Shown here one piece after another: positions 24,880-33,374 of a stretch of DNA of 64,000 nt. The position numbers were made by a program, and so were the translations under genes. Position 1 is the stretch's first letter. Each line of letters opens with the position of its first letter. The stretch comes from Clostridium_AF sediminicola (lineage in GTDB: Bacteria; Bacillota; Clostridia; Clostridiales; Clostridiaceae): contig NZ_BAABMF010000014.1 in assembly GCF_050402865.1 (NCBI RefSeq), forward strand, positions 1-64,000, written 5' to 3'. The notes under the pieces were generated by a model. It was not told where the DNA came from and searched no databases. It was given only the letters and a program-made list of their open reading frames with translations.

Positions 24880-24900
24880 TTAGTTGTAAATTGTAAATTA
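24880..24900 (+). repeat. Single heptamer-arm remnant
   Basis: Three consecutive heptamers, TTAGTTG, TAAATTG and TAAATTA, without core or second arm. Confidence 0.45.
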
Positions 24901-24955
24901 AGCATAAATTCCTATATGAAAGATTGTAATAATATAAAAGATAATAGTAAAAGAA

Positions 24956-25000
24956 TAAAAAACTAAGTTTACTTATGTAAATTTAGTTTTTATTTTTTTA
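24956..25000 (+). terminator. Rhomboid gene terminator
   Basis: AAAAACTAAGTTTAC and GTAAATTTAGTTTTT pair, followed by ATTTTTTT. Confidence 0.8.
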
Positions 25001-25125
25001 TTATTGAAAGTTTTTATATGTTGAATTTTAACAAAAATAGGCGTATAATCATGAGTTGTTATTACAAGGTTATTTATGAGAGGAGGGTATTGGAGTATAA
25101 AAATATTCTAATACACATTAAAATT

Positions 25126-26754
25126 ATGATGGTTCCAAAGTTAGTTACATGTTTAAAAGATTATAGTAAAGAACAGTTTTTCAAAGATTTTGTTGCAGGT
25201 TTTATTGTAGCAATTATAGCATTACCATTAGCGATAGCACTGGGAATTGCATCAGGAGTTTCACCGGAGAAGGGATTGTTTACAGCGATAATTGGTGGTT
25301 TTATAATTTCGCTATTAGGTGGAAGTAGAGTTCAAATCGGTGGTCCTACAGGTGCATTTGTAATTATTGTTTTTGGCATTATTCAAAAATATGGTCCAAG
25401 TGGTCTGATAATTTCTACTATAATAGCAGGATTTTTTTTGATTCTCATGGGAATTTTGAAATTTGGAAAGGTTATAAAATTTATTCCTTATACAATAACT
25501 ACTGGATTTACCAGTGGTATAGCGGTTACTATTTTTTCTACTCAAATCAGGGACTTTCTAGGATTAAACTTAACAAATGTACCATCTGAATTTATAGATA
25601 AATGGATTTGTTATTTTAATAATATGAATACTATAAATATAAATACTTTAGTTATAGGGTTAGTGTCTCTTTTGATAATTATATTTTGGCATAAAATAAA
25701 CAAAAAAATACCAGGTACACTTATTGCTTTATTATTTGCCACTTTATCAGTACAATTTTTTCATCTAAATGTGGAGACAATAGGAAGTCGGTTCGGAAGT
25801 ATTTCGGCATCGCTTCCTCACATTACTTTTCCTAACATAACATTTGAATTAATATCAGAGCTTATGTTTCCGGGATTCACCATTGCTGTATTAGCAGGAA
25901 TTGAATCATTACTATCAGCGGTTGTTGCAGATGGAATGATAGGTGGAAAGCACCGTTCCAATATGGAGCTAGTAGCCCAGGGAGTAGCTAATATATTTTC
26001 AGCATTATTTGGGGGGATACCTGTTACTGGTGCAATAGCAAGAACAGCTGCAAATGTTAAAAATGGTGGACGGACACCTATTGCAGGAATTGTACACTCA
26101 ATAACTTTATTAATTATAATGTTATTATTTATGCCATATGTAAAACTTATACCAATGACATGCTTAGCAGCTATTTTAATTATGGTTTCATATAATATGG
26201 GTGAATGGGAGTCATTTAAAATGATAAAAACAGCACCTAAAAGTGATACTCTTGTATTTCTTACAACTTTTTTCTTAACTATATTTTTGGATTTGGTAGT
26301 TGCTATAGGAGTTGGTATGGTACTAGCTTCTCTATTATTCATGAAAAGAATGTCTGAAGTAACGGACGTTAAATGTGTATTAGATGAAGATGAGGAAGAA
26401 CCTAAAATTGTGGACAAGTATAAAATGAATAAAAATATTTTAGTATATGAAATAGATGGACCTTTTTTCTTTGGTGCAGCAGATAAATTTATAAGTGCTA
26501 TAAGAGAAATTGGATTCCTTCCAAAAGTACTAATAATAGATATGTCAAAAGTTCCAATAATAGATATAACAGCTTATCATGCATTAGAAATGATATATGA
26601 TATTTGTAAAAAACATCATACTAGAATTATCATTACTGGACTTCAAGTACAACCATTGAAAGTTCTAAATAAAAATAAGTTTATAGATCTAATAAATGAA
26701 GAAAATATTTTAGCAAGTGTAGATAAAGCAATTGAAAGAGAGCGTATCTTATAG
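25126..26754 (+). CDS. SulP-family anion transporter with STAS domain
   Basis: A SulP permease of about 542 residues. Twelve or so hydrophobic segments cover residues 20-400, with the family signature in GLFTAIIGGFIISLLGGSR and QIGGPTGAFVIIV; a STAS domain (about 425-540) ends the protein. SulP proteins carry sulfate, bicarbonate or dicarboxylates; the substrate here is not readable. Start choice is uncertain: ATG 25126 or 25129 fits homologues (MVPKLVTCLKDYSKEQFF) but has no good ribosome site, whereas GGAGGG at 25080-25086 sits only three bases before an in-frame TTG at 25090. The gene ends at repeat copy G, opposite ftsH. Confidence 0.9.
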   Translation: MMVPKLVTCLKDYSKEQFFKDFVAGFIVAIIALPLAIALGIASGVSPEKGLFTAIIGGFIISLLGGSRVQIGGPTGAFVIIVFGIIQKYGPSGLIISTIIAGFFLILMGILKFGKVIKFIPYTITTGFTSGIAVTIFSTQIRDFLGLNLTNVPSEFIDKWICYFNNMNTININTLVIGLVSLLIIIFWHKINKKIPGTLIALLFATLSVQFFHLNVETIGSRFGSISASLPHITFPNITFELISELMFPGFTIAVLAGIESLLSAVVADGMIGGKHRSNMELVAQGVANIFSALFGGIPVTGAIARTAANVKNGGRTPIAGIVHSITLLIIMLLFMPYVKLIPMTCLAAILIMVSYNMGEWESFKMIKTAPKSDTLVFLTTFFLTIFLDLVVAIGVGMVLASLLFMKRMSEVTDVKCVLDEDEEEPKIVDKYKMNKNILVYEIDGPFFFGAADKFISAIREIGFLPKVLIIDMSKVPIIDITAYHALEMIYDICKKHHTRIIITGLQVQPLKVLNKNKFIDLINEENILASVDKAIERERIL

Positions 26755-26840
26755 TTATAAGTTCTAAGTTAATGATACTTTTTTACAATGCACAATTCTG
26801 GATACCTTAACTTAACACTTACAACTTACACCTTATAACT
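26754..26840. repeat. Heptamer-arm repeat, copy G
   Basis: ATAAGTTCTAAGTTAATG on the left and an inverted series (TTAACTTAACACTTACAAC, TTACACCTTATAAC) on the right, between the convergent SulP and ftsH-like genes. The interior has no full core. Confidence 0.6.
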
Positions 26841-26845
26841 AGAAA

Positions 26846-26880
26846 AAATACTCCAGAATGTTAATTCTGGAGTATTTTCT
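26846..26880. terminator. Bidirectional terminator
   Basis: AAAATACTCCAGAAT and ATTCTGGAGTATTTT form a perfect stem. On the minus strand it overlaps the end of the ftsH-like gene. Confidence 0.85.
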
Positions 26881-28603
26881 CTAATTCTTCCCCACCAAGT
26901 GTTTCATTATCTAGTAGGGTTGTTGCAGTTAAATGGAGTCCATTTATGTTATTAATTAATATGTCTTTTACATCAGAATATAGATTGTCTACGGTGTTTT
27001 TACATTCATCTAGTATGGATTTCTTGTCATCATGTGATAATTGACCTAGTTCTTCTTCGGTAAGTAATCCTAGTGAATCTCCCATCCCGTAGCTTGTAAC
27101 CATATTCTTGATTGTAGCAGTAGTTCTTTTTAGGTCGCTATATGCGCCAGTTGTAATCTTTTCTTTACCGAAAATTATTTCTTCAGCAGCTCTTCCACCT
27201 AAAAGAACCATAATTCTTTTCATAATATAATCTTTATTTTGGTACATTTTATCTTCAGGAATACTCATTGTATAACCACCAGCACCTTTTGTGGTTGGAA
27301 TTATTGAAACTTTAGATACTTTTTCTTCAGGAAGCATTTTTAAAGATATTAATGCATGACCTGCTTCGTGATAAGCAGTTATTTTTCTATCTTCTTCTCT
27401 TAAATGAGATCTGTTTTTCTTTTCATGTCCTGCTATAACAATATTGAAAGCTCTATCTATATGCATGTCATCTATAAATTCACTACCTTCTTTACAAGCA
27501 CAAATTGCAGCTTCGTTCATAAGGTGTTCAAGTTTTGCACCAGAAAAATGAGAAGTTTTTCTAGCCCAATTATTAAGGTCAATTTCATTAAAAGGTTTAT
27601 TTTTCATATGAAGTTTCATTATTTTTTCTCTAGCTCCGATATCTGGGAGTGTAACTTCAATATGTCTATCAAAACGGCCAGGACGTAATAAAGCGTTGTC
27701 GAGCATGTCCAATCTATTTGTTGCAGCAATTACAACGATTCCTTCTTGCTCACCAAAACCAGACATTTCAGTTAAAAGTGCATTTAGAGTTTGATCTCTC
27801 TCATCAGAACCACCAGAAGCGCTACCACTTCTTTTCTTACCAATAGCATCTATCTCGTCAATGAAAATAACTGCTTTACCATGAGCTTTTGCTTTTTTAA
27901 AAAGTTGTCTTATTCTAGAAGCCCCGACCCCTACGTATACTTGGATAAAATCAGATCCTGAAACTGCGTAAAATGGAACATCAGCTTCACCGGCTACTGC
28001 TTTTGCAAGCAAAGTTTTACCGGTTCCAGGTTCACCATAGAGAATTATTCCTTTTGGCATTTTAGCGCCATAGGAAGCATATCTTTCTGGTGATTTCAGA
28101 AAATCTACTATATCTTTCACACTTTCTTTAGCTTCATCATTTCCAGCAACACTTTCAAAATTTAGTATCATACCTTCTACAGCTTCAGCTTGGAGAGTAT
28201 CAACGGATCTAAGTTTTTTAGCGGAAAGTTTTGAGCCTTTCAACATCATTATTAACATAAATGCAGCTGAAGCTCCTAATAATGCTACAGGTATTACTTT
28301 AAATGGAGATACATAAGATTGTTCTAACACTTCAACACCTTTTGTTAAAACAGACTCTTTAAAAGTATCAACTCTTGGATTATCAGTTTCATAAAATGTT
28401 CCGTCGGCGAGCTCTACTGTGATTTTTGGTGAACTTGTGTAATATACACTTTCAATAGTGTTCTTATTCAAATCTGTTAAGAATTCATTGTAAGGTTTAT
28501 AGCCTACAGGCTCATAAATAAATGAAAATATAACTAAAGAGATAATGGATATTGTAGCTACTATAATGGGTAAAATAAGAATTTTTTTCTTCAGTTTGTT
28601 CAT
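26861..28603 (-). CDS. FtsH-family ATP-dependent zinc metalloprotease, paralogue
   Basis: A 580-residue membrane AAA+ protease. Two membrane helices (about 8-29 and 103-121) flank an extracytoplasmic domain; the AAA module has Walker A GEPGTGKT (190-197), Walker B VIFIDEID and the second region of homology ATNRLD/RPGRFDRH; the protease zinc site is HEAGH (412-416). The pore loop reads VYVGVG instead of the usual MFVGVG. It is shorter than housekeeping FtsH and is not next to tilS/hpt, so it is probably a second FtsH. FtsH degrades misfolded membrane proteins and some regulators. The ATG follows GGATGGTG. Confidence 0.93.
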   Translation of the reverse strand: MNKLKKKILILPIIVATISIISLVIFSFIYEPVGYKPYNEFLTDLNKNTIESVYYTSSPKITVELADGTFYETDNPRVDTFKESVLTKGVEVLEQSYVSPFKVIPVALLGASAAFMLIMMLKGSKLSAKKLRSVDTLQAEAVEGMILNFESVAGNDEAKESVKDIVDFLKSPERYASYGAKMPKGIILYGEPGTGKTLLAKAVAGEADVPFYAVSGSDFIQVYVGVGASRIRQLFKKAKAHGKAVIFIDEIDAIGKKRSGSASGGSDERDQTLNALLTEMSGFGEQEGIVVIAATNRLDMLDNALLRPGRFDRHIEVTLPDIGAREKIMKLHMKNKPFNEIDLNNWARKTSHFSGAKLEHLMNEAAICACKEGSEFIDDMHIDRAFNIVIAGHEKKNRSHLREEDRKITAYHEAGHALISLKMLPEEKVSKVSIIPTTKGAGGYTMSIPEDKMYQNKDYIMKRIMVLLGGRAAEEIIFGKEKITTGAYSDLKRTTATIKNMVTSYGMGDSLGLLTEEELGQLSHDDKKSILDECKNTVDNLYSDVKDILINNINGLHLTATTLLDNETLGGEELEKILQN

Positions 28604-29067
28604 TTAAGCACCATCCTTTAATACGCAGAGCGCGTGGTATTTTAGTTGAAAGTCTTCAAAATTTATAATTTACAACTGATTTCCGAGGTTTGCATGAAAA
28701 AACGATTATAACATATAAGGTAAAATATGTTTAAAAATGTAATTCGAGTCTTAAAAAAATTAATCTAAATTTGGGCACAAATAAATTGTGAACTACAAAC
28801 TAGATCAACTATGTCATAAACATAATATAATATTTTTATTTACTTGTCCAATGAATATCATAACTATTACCAATGTAATTATTGGAAATACAAATTAATT
28901 TATAGATAATTTTGTTTGCCACAGCAAACTATATTATCTATAATAGAAGTGTATGTTAAAACTTGATTAAATTACATTAATATGGGTAGAATTGTAGAAA
29001 AGCATGGAATTATTAGTTGTAAAGATTAGCTATATTTTTATAATTGAAACAAAAGGCAAAATAGATT
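28604..29067. other. Divergent intergenic region with a long hairpin
   Basis: No gene is visible. Positions 28900-28943 form a hairpin: outer arms TTATAGATAAT/ATTATCTATAA, a 3x3 internal loop, and inner arms GTTTGC/GCAAAC around CACA. A degraded heptamer arm (AGTTGAAAG, ATTTACAACTG) lies near 28643-28677. The rest is AT-rich and presumably holds the ftsH promoter. Confidence 0.5.
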
Positions 29068-29245
29068 AGTTAAGAGTTAAAAGTTAAGAGTTAATGATGA
29101 TTTTCATGGAGAAAATCTTTAACTAAGCTTTTGTTAGCTTCGCTAACGGCAATAAGGAACTTTTGCTGATGTAAAAGGAAGTCATTTAATCTTTTGTATA
29201 ATTAAAAGCTTTCACTTGCGAGAGGTATCTATAACTCTTAACTAT
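29068..29245 (+). repeat. Composite repeat, copy D
   Basis: The clearest arm: AGTTAAG, AGTTAAA, AGTTAAG, AGTTAAT (29068-29095). Core GATGATTTTCATGGAGAAAA, TCTTTAACTAAGC, TTAGCTTCGCTAA, GCAATAAGGAACTTTTGC, AAAAGGAAG and AAAGCTTTCACTTGCGAGAG; right arm TAACTCTTAACTAT. Confidence 0.88.
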
Positions 29246-29281
29246 AAAATACTTCGCAATTTATAAATAGGGGGAACGGCA

Positions 29282-30325
29282 ATGAACATATCGAACGTAG
29301 TAGTAAGATTAACTGAAGATGATTTATTAGGAATGATAAAAGAGAATATAGAAGAAGAAGGATTAGAAATAAGCAAAATTAAAATTGATAATAGCCTAAA
29401 TATTTATGGGTCATATAATAAAAAAATTAAAATTGGATTTAAAGCAGCAGTTGCTTTTGCTGGGGCAGTGGACAATATTCTTAGTGTGAAAATATGTAGT
29501 GCAAAAGTTGGAGTGATACCTATATGTATGCCTCTTATTAACTTGGTACTAAAAAAAGGACTTGCTAATACGGATAGTGTAGGTATAGGATTTGAAGATG
29601 GACTGTTAAAAATAGACTTTAATAAAATGTCTAGGATGATACCGCAAGTTGATTTTATAATAAAACATATATTCCTTTTCAATAATATAATGGAATTAGA
29701 ACTAAATAAAATCGTTTATTCTGAAGATAAAAAAGCAATGACTCTGGACGAGCTAAAAAAAGAATTATTAAATGGTAATTCTTCAGATAATGGTGACAAA
29801 ATTAATAGTAATGAAGAGGAATCTTCTGATAGCAATGATGATAAGGAGAAGGATAATATTAAAGATAAAAATACTAATAATAAAAATGAAGCATATCAAA
29901 AAATAAGAGTAGAGTTTAAAGATAAAACGCCAGAAAAATATAAAAAAATAACTAAATATGTATTGATAATACCAGATATTATTGTTTTGCTATACAGGCT
30001 AATTAAAGATGAGAGAATCAATTTAAAGACTAGAGCTATGATTGGTGGGTTAATAACTTATCTAGCACTGCCAATAGACATAATACCAGATGCAATTCCT
30101 ATACTAGGTCAAATAGACGATGTTGCAATAGTGTTTATAGTTTTAGAAAAAATACTAAAAAATTTAGACAAGGAAATTGTTTTTGACAACTGGCAGGGTG
30201 ATGATGATATAATAGCAAAGGTAAGAGAAGGAAGCAAATATATTAGTGCTTTTCTAGGAAAAGATAAGGCTATTAAAATTATTAAAACAGTATTTTCAAT
30301 TCGCAAAAAAAAGAGGAGAAGATAG
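29282..30325 (+). CDS. DUF1232 (YkvA-like) membrane-associated protein
   Basis: A 347-residue protein. The C-terminal part carries a DUF1232 domain: INLKTRAMIGGLITYLALP, then IDIIPDAIPILGQIDD (about residues 250-285), a short hydrophobic module found in YkvA-like proteins of unknown role. The N-terminal 140 residues form a mixed domain with a run of hydrophobic Gly/Ala strands, and a low-complexity Asp/Ser/Asn linker (about 165-205) joins the halves. The C-terminus is very basic (RKKKRRR). It starts behind GGGGGAAC. The RNase H gene begins one base after its stop, so the two form an operon. Confidence 0.8.
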   Translation: MNISNVVVRLTEDDLLGMIKENIEEEGLEISKIKIDNSLNIYGSYNKKIKIGFKAAVAFAGAVDNILSVKICSAKVGVIPICMPLINLVLKKGLANTDSVGIGFEDGLLKIDFNKMSRMIPQVDFIIKHIFLFNNIMELELNKIVYSEDKKAMTLDELKKELLNGNSSDNGDKINSNEEESSDSNDDKEKDNIKDKNTNNKNEAYQKIRVEFKDKTPEKYKKITKYVLIIPDIIVLLYRLIKDERINLKTRAMIGGLITYLALPIDIIPDAIPILGQIDDVAIVFIVLEKILKNLDKEIVFDNWQGDDDIIAKVREGSKYISAFLGKDKAIKIIKTVFSIRKKKRRR

Positions 30326-30326
30326 G

Positions 30327-31250
30327 ATGACAACAAAGTTTTATGCTGTAAAATATGGGATTGATCCTAAAACAAAAGAAGAGATAAAAGATAAAATTTT
30401 TAAAACATGGAAGGAGTGCTCTTCGGCTGTAAAAGGGGTTAAAGGGGCTAAATATAAAAGTTTTAAAACAGAAAAAGAAGCTCTTCAATTTTTAGAACTT
30501 GGTAATAAATTGCTAAATAAAAAGGATGACACATATAATGAGAATATTTTCCACGCATATGTAGATGGAAGTTATCATAATGATACAAAAGCATATTCAT
30601 ATGGGCTTGTTATAACGTATAAAGGAGTTATATATCATTTAGATATGAAAGCTTGCAAAAATAAAGAAGAGGATAATAACAGACAAGTTGCTGGCGAACT
30701 AGAAGGAGCGATAAAAGCTGTAGAATTTGCAAAAGATAATAGTATTAATGAAATTGCTATATTTCACGATTATGTTGGTGTAGCATATCATGCTACAGGG
30801 TTTTGGGAGAGAAAAGAAACATCATCAGTTGAGTATTATGAAAAAATCAACAAATTGATGAAGGATAACTATATTAATGTATCTTTTGTAAAAGTTGATA
30901 GTCACACAGGAGATTTGTTTAATGAAATGGCAGATGAATTAGCAAAGTATGCACTTGGAATCAAATCAACTGGTGAAATTAAAAGATATTTAAATAATGA
31001 AAATTTAAAAGTTATAGATGAAAAACAAAAAACTAATATAGAAAAAATAATTGGAACAAAGTTAAGTGAAAGAATAGAAATTGTAGATACAAATTATAAT
31101 AAATGTGAAAAAGAAAAAAAAGAAGATTTAGATGAAATTATTAAAATAATTTATAATCTAAAAAAAATTGATAGTAAAGAAAGTGTTAAAGAATATTTAC
31201 AAGGATTAGATAGGGAAAAATTACACAATATTATTTTGGAATTAATCTAA
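30327..31250 (+). CDS. Ribonuclease H with viroplasmin domain
   Basis: A 307-residue protein. Residues 1-55 are a caulimovirus-viroplasmin/RNase H1 N-terminal domain (FYAVKYGIDPKT, FKTWKECSSAVKGVKGAKYKSF) that binds RNA-DNA hybrids. The RNase H domain follows at about 73-210 with catalytic Asp in AYVDGSY, Glu in GELEGAIKA, Asp in FHDYVG, and SHTGDLFNEMADELAK with the final Asp. The last 95 residues are helical and have no assignment. It removes RNA from hybrids in replication and repair. It is coupled to the DUF1232 gene. Low-complexity Lys-rich segments fit the genome's AT bias. Confidence 0.92.
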   Translation: MTTKFYAVKYGIDPKTKEEIKDKIFKTWKECSSAVKGVKGAKYKSFKTEKEALQFLELGNKLLNKKDDTYNENIFHAYVDGSYHNDTKAYSYGLVITYKGVIYHLDMKACKNKEEDNNRQVAGELEGAIKAVEFAKDNSINEIAIFHDYVGVAYHATGFWERKETSSVEYYEKINKLMKDNYINVSFVKVDSHTGDLFNEMADELAKYALGIKSTGEIKRYLNNENLKVIDEKQKTNIEKIIGTKLSERIEIVDTNYNKCEKEKKEDLDEIIKIIYNLKKIDSKESVKEYLQGLDREKLHNIILELI

Positions 31251-31320
31251 ATAGAATTGCATTTTTTCATGAAAAATACACAAACTAGGTATATAAGAAT
31301 TTTTAGTTAAAATTTTTATA

Positions 31321-31532
31321 CAAGTTGTAAGTAGTAGTGGTAAGTTTAGAAGTTTTTTTTAGAAAGCTAATTAATTAAGTTTATGTTAAATTTCTTAACT
31401 TAGTTAAGGAATTACTTTACTGGCTAAAATAAGGTGTTTTTACTTCGTAAAAGGGGAAGAATATTTATTTTGAGTCAATAGCTTTCGTTTTATTGAAAGG
31501 AATACAAAACTTATAATTTAAAACTTGCAACT
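31321..31532 (+). repeat. Composite repeat, copy E (diverged)
   Basis: Left arm CAAGTTGTAAGTAGTAG and GGTAAGTTTAG; degenerate core with AACTTAGTTAAGG, AAAATAAGGTGTTTTTAC, AAAAGGGGAAG and ATAGCTTTCGTTTTATTGAAA; right arm TTATAATTTAAAACTTGCAAC. It fills the gap between the RNase H and YtxH genes. Confidence 0.65.
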
Positions 31533-31556
31533 AAATTAACTTGGGGAGTGAGCAAA

Positions 31557-31733
31557 ATGCGTGCAAGATTTATAAAAGGTATAACAGCAGGAGCTGTAAT
31601 AGGCGCAGCAGCAGGACTTATGGCTGCACCAAAAATGAAAAGATCTACAAGAAAAAGAATAATTCGTGGTAGTAAAAGATTTCTAAATACTGCTGAAGAT
31701 GTATATGATAGTATGATGAACTACATGAAATAA
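31557..31733 (+). CDS. YtxH-domain small protein
   Basis: A 58-residue protein starting at ATG 31557 behind GGGGAG; an in-frame GTG at 31548 overlaps that site. GITAGAVIGAAAGLMAAPKMKRSTRKRI is typical of YtxH-like proteins: one short Gly/Ala-rich membrane segment followed by a basic stretch. Related proteins are linked to general stress in Bacillus, but the molecular role is unknown. It stands alone with a strong terminator after it. Confidence 0.8.
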   Translation: MRARFIKGITAGAVIGAAAGLMAAPKMKRSTRKRIIRGSKRFLNTAEDVYDSMMNYMK

Positions 31734-31738
31734 CCAAA

Positions 31739-31781
31739 AACATAAAAAGAGGAGAGTTATAGCTCTTCTTTTTATGTTTTA
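31739..31781 (+). terminator. YtxH gene terminator
   Basis: ACATAAAAAGAGGAG pairs with CTCTTCTTTTTATGT, followed by TTTA. Confidence 0.8.
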
Positions 31782-31802
31782 TGGAATAATTTTCTTATTA
31801 TT

Positions 31803-31832
31803 TTGCAGAATAATACTTTATTATGGTATAAT
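31803..31832 (+). promoter_or_regulatory. Promoter of the first HTH-TPR regulator
   Basis: TTGCAG, 18 bp, TATAAT, about 150 bp upstream of the start codon. Confidence 0.6.
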
Positions 31833-31909
31833 TATAGTTAATTTAAGGCCTTCTTTCAATTTCATTAAAAAAGGAGCTATAAGGCTAAATATTTGAAAGA
31901 AAAAATAAT

Positions 31910-31946
31910 ATTAAGTTTAAAATATATGTTGGATTTTAAACTTAAT
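31910..31946 (+). promoter_or_regulatory. Perfect 14-bp inverted repeat in the regulator leader
   Basis: ATTAAGTTTAAAAT (31910-31923) and its exact complement (31933-31946) flank nine bases. It lies between promoter and start of the HTH-TPR gene, so it may be an autoregulatory operator or an mRNA hairpin. Confidence 0.45.
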
Positions 31947-31981
31947 TCCAAATTTATATGAACAGGAAGTGTAATTAGAGT

Positions 31982-33277
31982 ATGGAGATACTGTCTTTAG
32001 GAGAGAAAATTAAAAGAAGAAGAAAAGAACTTAATATGACACTTAAAGATTTAGCTGGTGACAGAATAACTCCAGGACAAATCAGTTTGGTAGAATCAGG
32101 TAAATCAAATCCTAGTATGGATTTATTAGAGTATTTGGCTGATATCCTGAATGTATCTATTGAATATTTGATGGAAACAGAAGAGAGTCAAGCTGAGAAA
32201 ATTTGTGGTTATTTTGAAAATATTGCGGACTCACATATACTAACCAGGAATTTTGACCTTGCAGAGCAATACATAGAGAGCTCTTTATTTTATGCGGATA
32301 AGTATATTTTGGAATATAAAAAAGCTAGAGCACTTTATTTAAAAGGAAAAATTGAACTTTTGAGAGATAATCATGCACAAGCTCAACAATTATTTCTCTC
32401 AGCTAATGTTATATTTATCAAGTACAATTTTTTCGAAGATATAGTAAAAGCATATATTAAGTTAGGAAGAATTACTCTGGATATGAAAGCATACCATTCG
32501 GCTTGTAGTTATTTTAAACAAGCAGAAAATGTGTATTTAGATAACCACCTAACTCATGATCTTACCATTGGGCAAATTTATTATTATATAGCAGTTACTT
32601 ATTTCAAACTGGATGATGTGGAAAAATCAGTTAATTATTCATTTCTTGCAAAGCAAAAGTTTGAACAAGTGGGCAATAAAAAAGAATATGCAAAATCATT
32701 GTTACTTTTAGCCGAAAGTTCAAATAAAAATGGTAATATTGACGAAGCGGTTGAATATTCAAATAAAGCATTGAAGATTTTTAGAGAAGTAGATGATTTG
32801 CTTTATGTTTCAGAAATTGAGAATAGTTTAGGGAAACTTTTTTACGAATTTGATAATGTTGAAGAATCATTTATTCATTATAAAGTTGCTGCTAAAATTA
32901 GATCTGAGTATCAAGATGATAAATTCATAGAAACACTAATAAATATTTGTGAAAACTATATAAAAATAAAAGATGTAGAAAATTCAAAAGAAACTTTGGA
33001 AAATATAAAAAACACTTCGAACAAAATAGATGAAAATAAAATGATACAGTATTATACATTAAAGCATAGAATAGATATGCTAGAAGGCGATATTATAGAA
33101 GCTGAAAATACTTTAATGGAAGCTTTAAAGTTTGCAGAAGAAAAAGAGCTTAAAGAAGATTATGCTGATATATCTATTCAAGCAGGGAAATTTTATATAG
33201 AGATAGGAAATAGTGAAGCAGCAGCAAGATTCTTGAATTCAGGAGTAGAAAAATTTAAGGATTTAGGTATTCTGTAA
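31982..33277 (+). CDS. XRE-family HTH regulator with TPR repeats (first of a pair)
   Basis: A 431-residue cytoplasmic protein. Residues 1-65 are an XRE/Cro helix-turn-helix (LGEKIKRRRKELNMTLKDLA, then QISLVESGKSNPSMDLLEYLA). The rest is a chain of about eight tetratricopeptide repeats, such as ALYLKGKIELLRDNHAQAQQL and AEYSNKALKIFREVDDL-type units. This layout resembles RRNPP peptide-sensing regulators, but it is common in Clostridia without a known peptide and no small signal-peptide gene is visible nearby. The next gene is a paralogue with the same domain order. It has its own promoter and a strong hairpin in the leader; ligand and target genes are unknown. Confidence 0.88.
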   Translation: MEILSLGEKIKRRRKELNMTLKDLAGDRITPGQISLVESGKSNPSMDLLEYLADILNVSIEYLMETEESQAEKICGYFENIADSHILTRNFDLAEQYIESSLFYADKYILEYKKARALYLKGKIELLRDNHAQAQQLFLSANVIFIKYNFFEDIVKAYIKLGRITLDMKAYHSACSYFKQAENVYLDNHLTHDLTIGQIYYYIAVTYFKLDDVEKSVNYSFLAKQKFEQVGNKKEYAKSLLLLAESSNKNGNIDEAVEYSNKALKIFREVDDLLYVSEIENSLGKLFYEFDNVEESFIHYKVAAKIRSEYQDDKFIETLINICENYIKIKDVENSKETLENIKNTSNKIDENKMIQYYTLKHRIDMLEGDIIEAENTLMEALKFAEEKELKEDYADISIQAGKFYIEIGNSEAAARFLNSGVEKFKDLGIL

Positions 33278-33374
33278 GAATTTTAAGGATTGTTAAAATA
33301 ATATTTACACAAATAATAACGAAATTTTTTAGCCAATCTTTAAAATATAAGTTTATTGGGATAGTGGTGATTTG

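Noticed and set aside
33278..33374. Signal-peptide gene for the HTH-TPR regulators
   Set aside because: The 97-bp gap has no convincing short open frame with ribosome site and secretion signal; the downstream gap holds a terminator and pseudogene.
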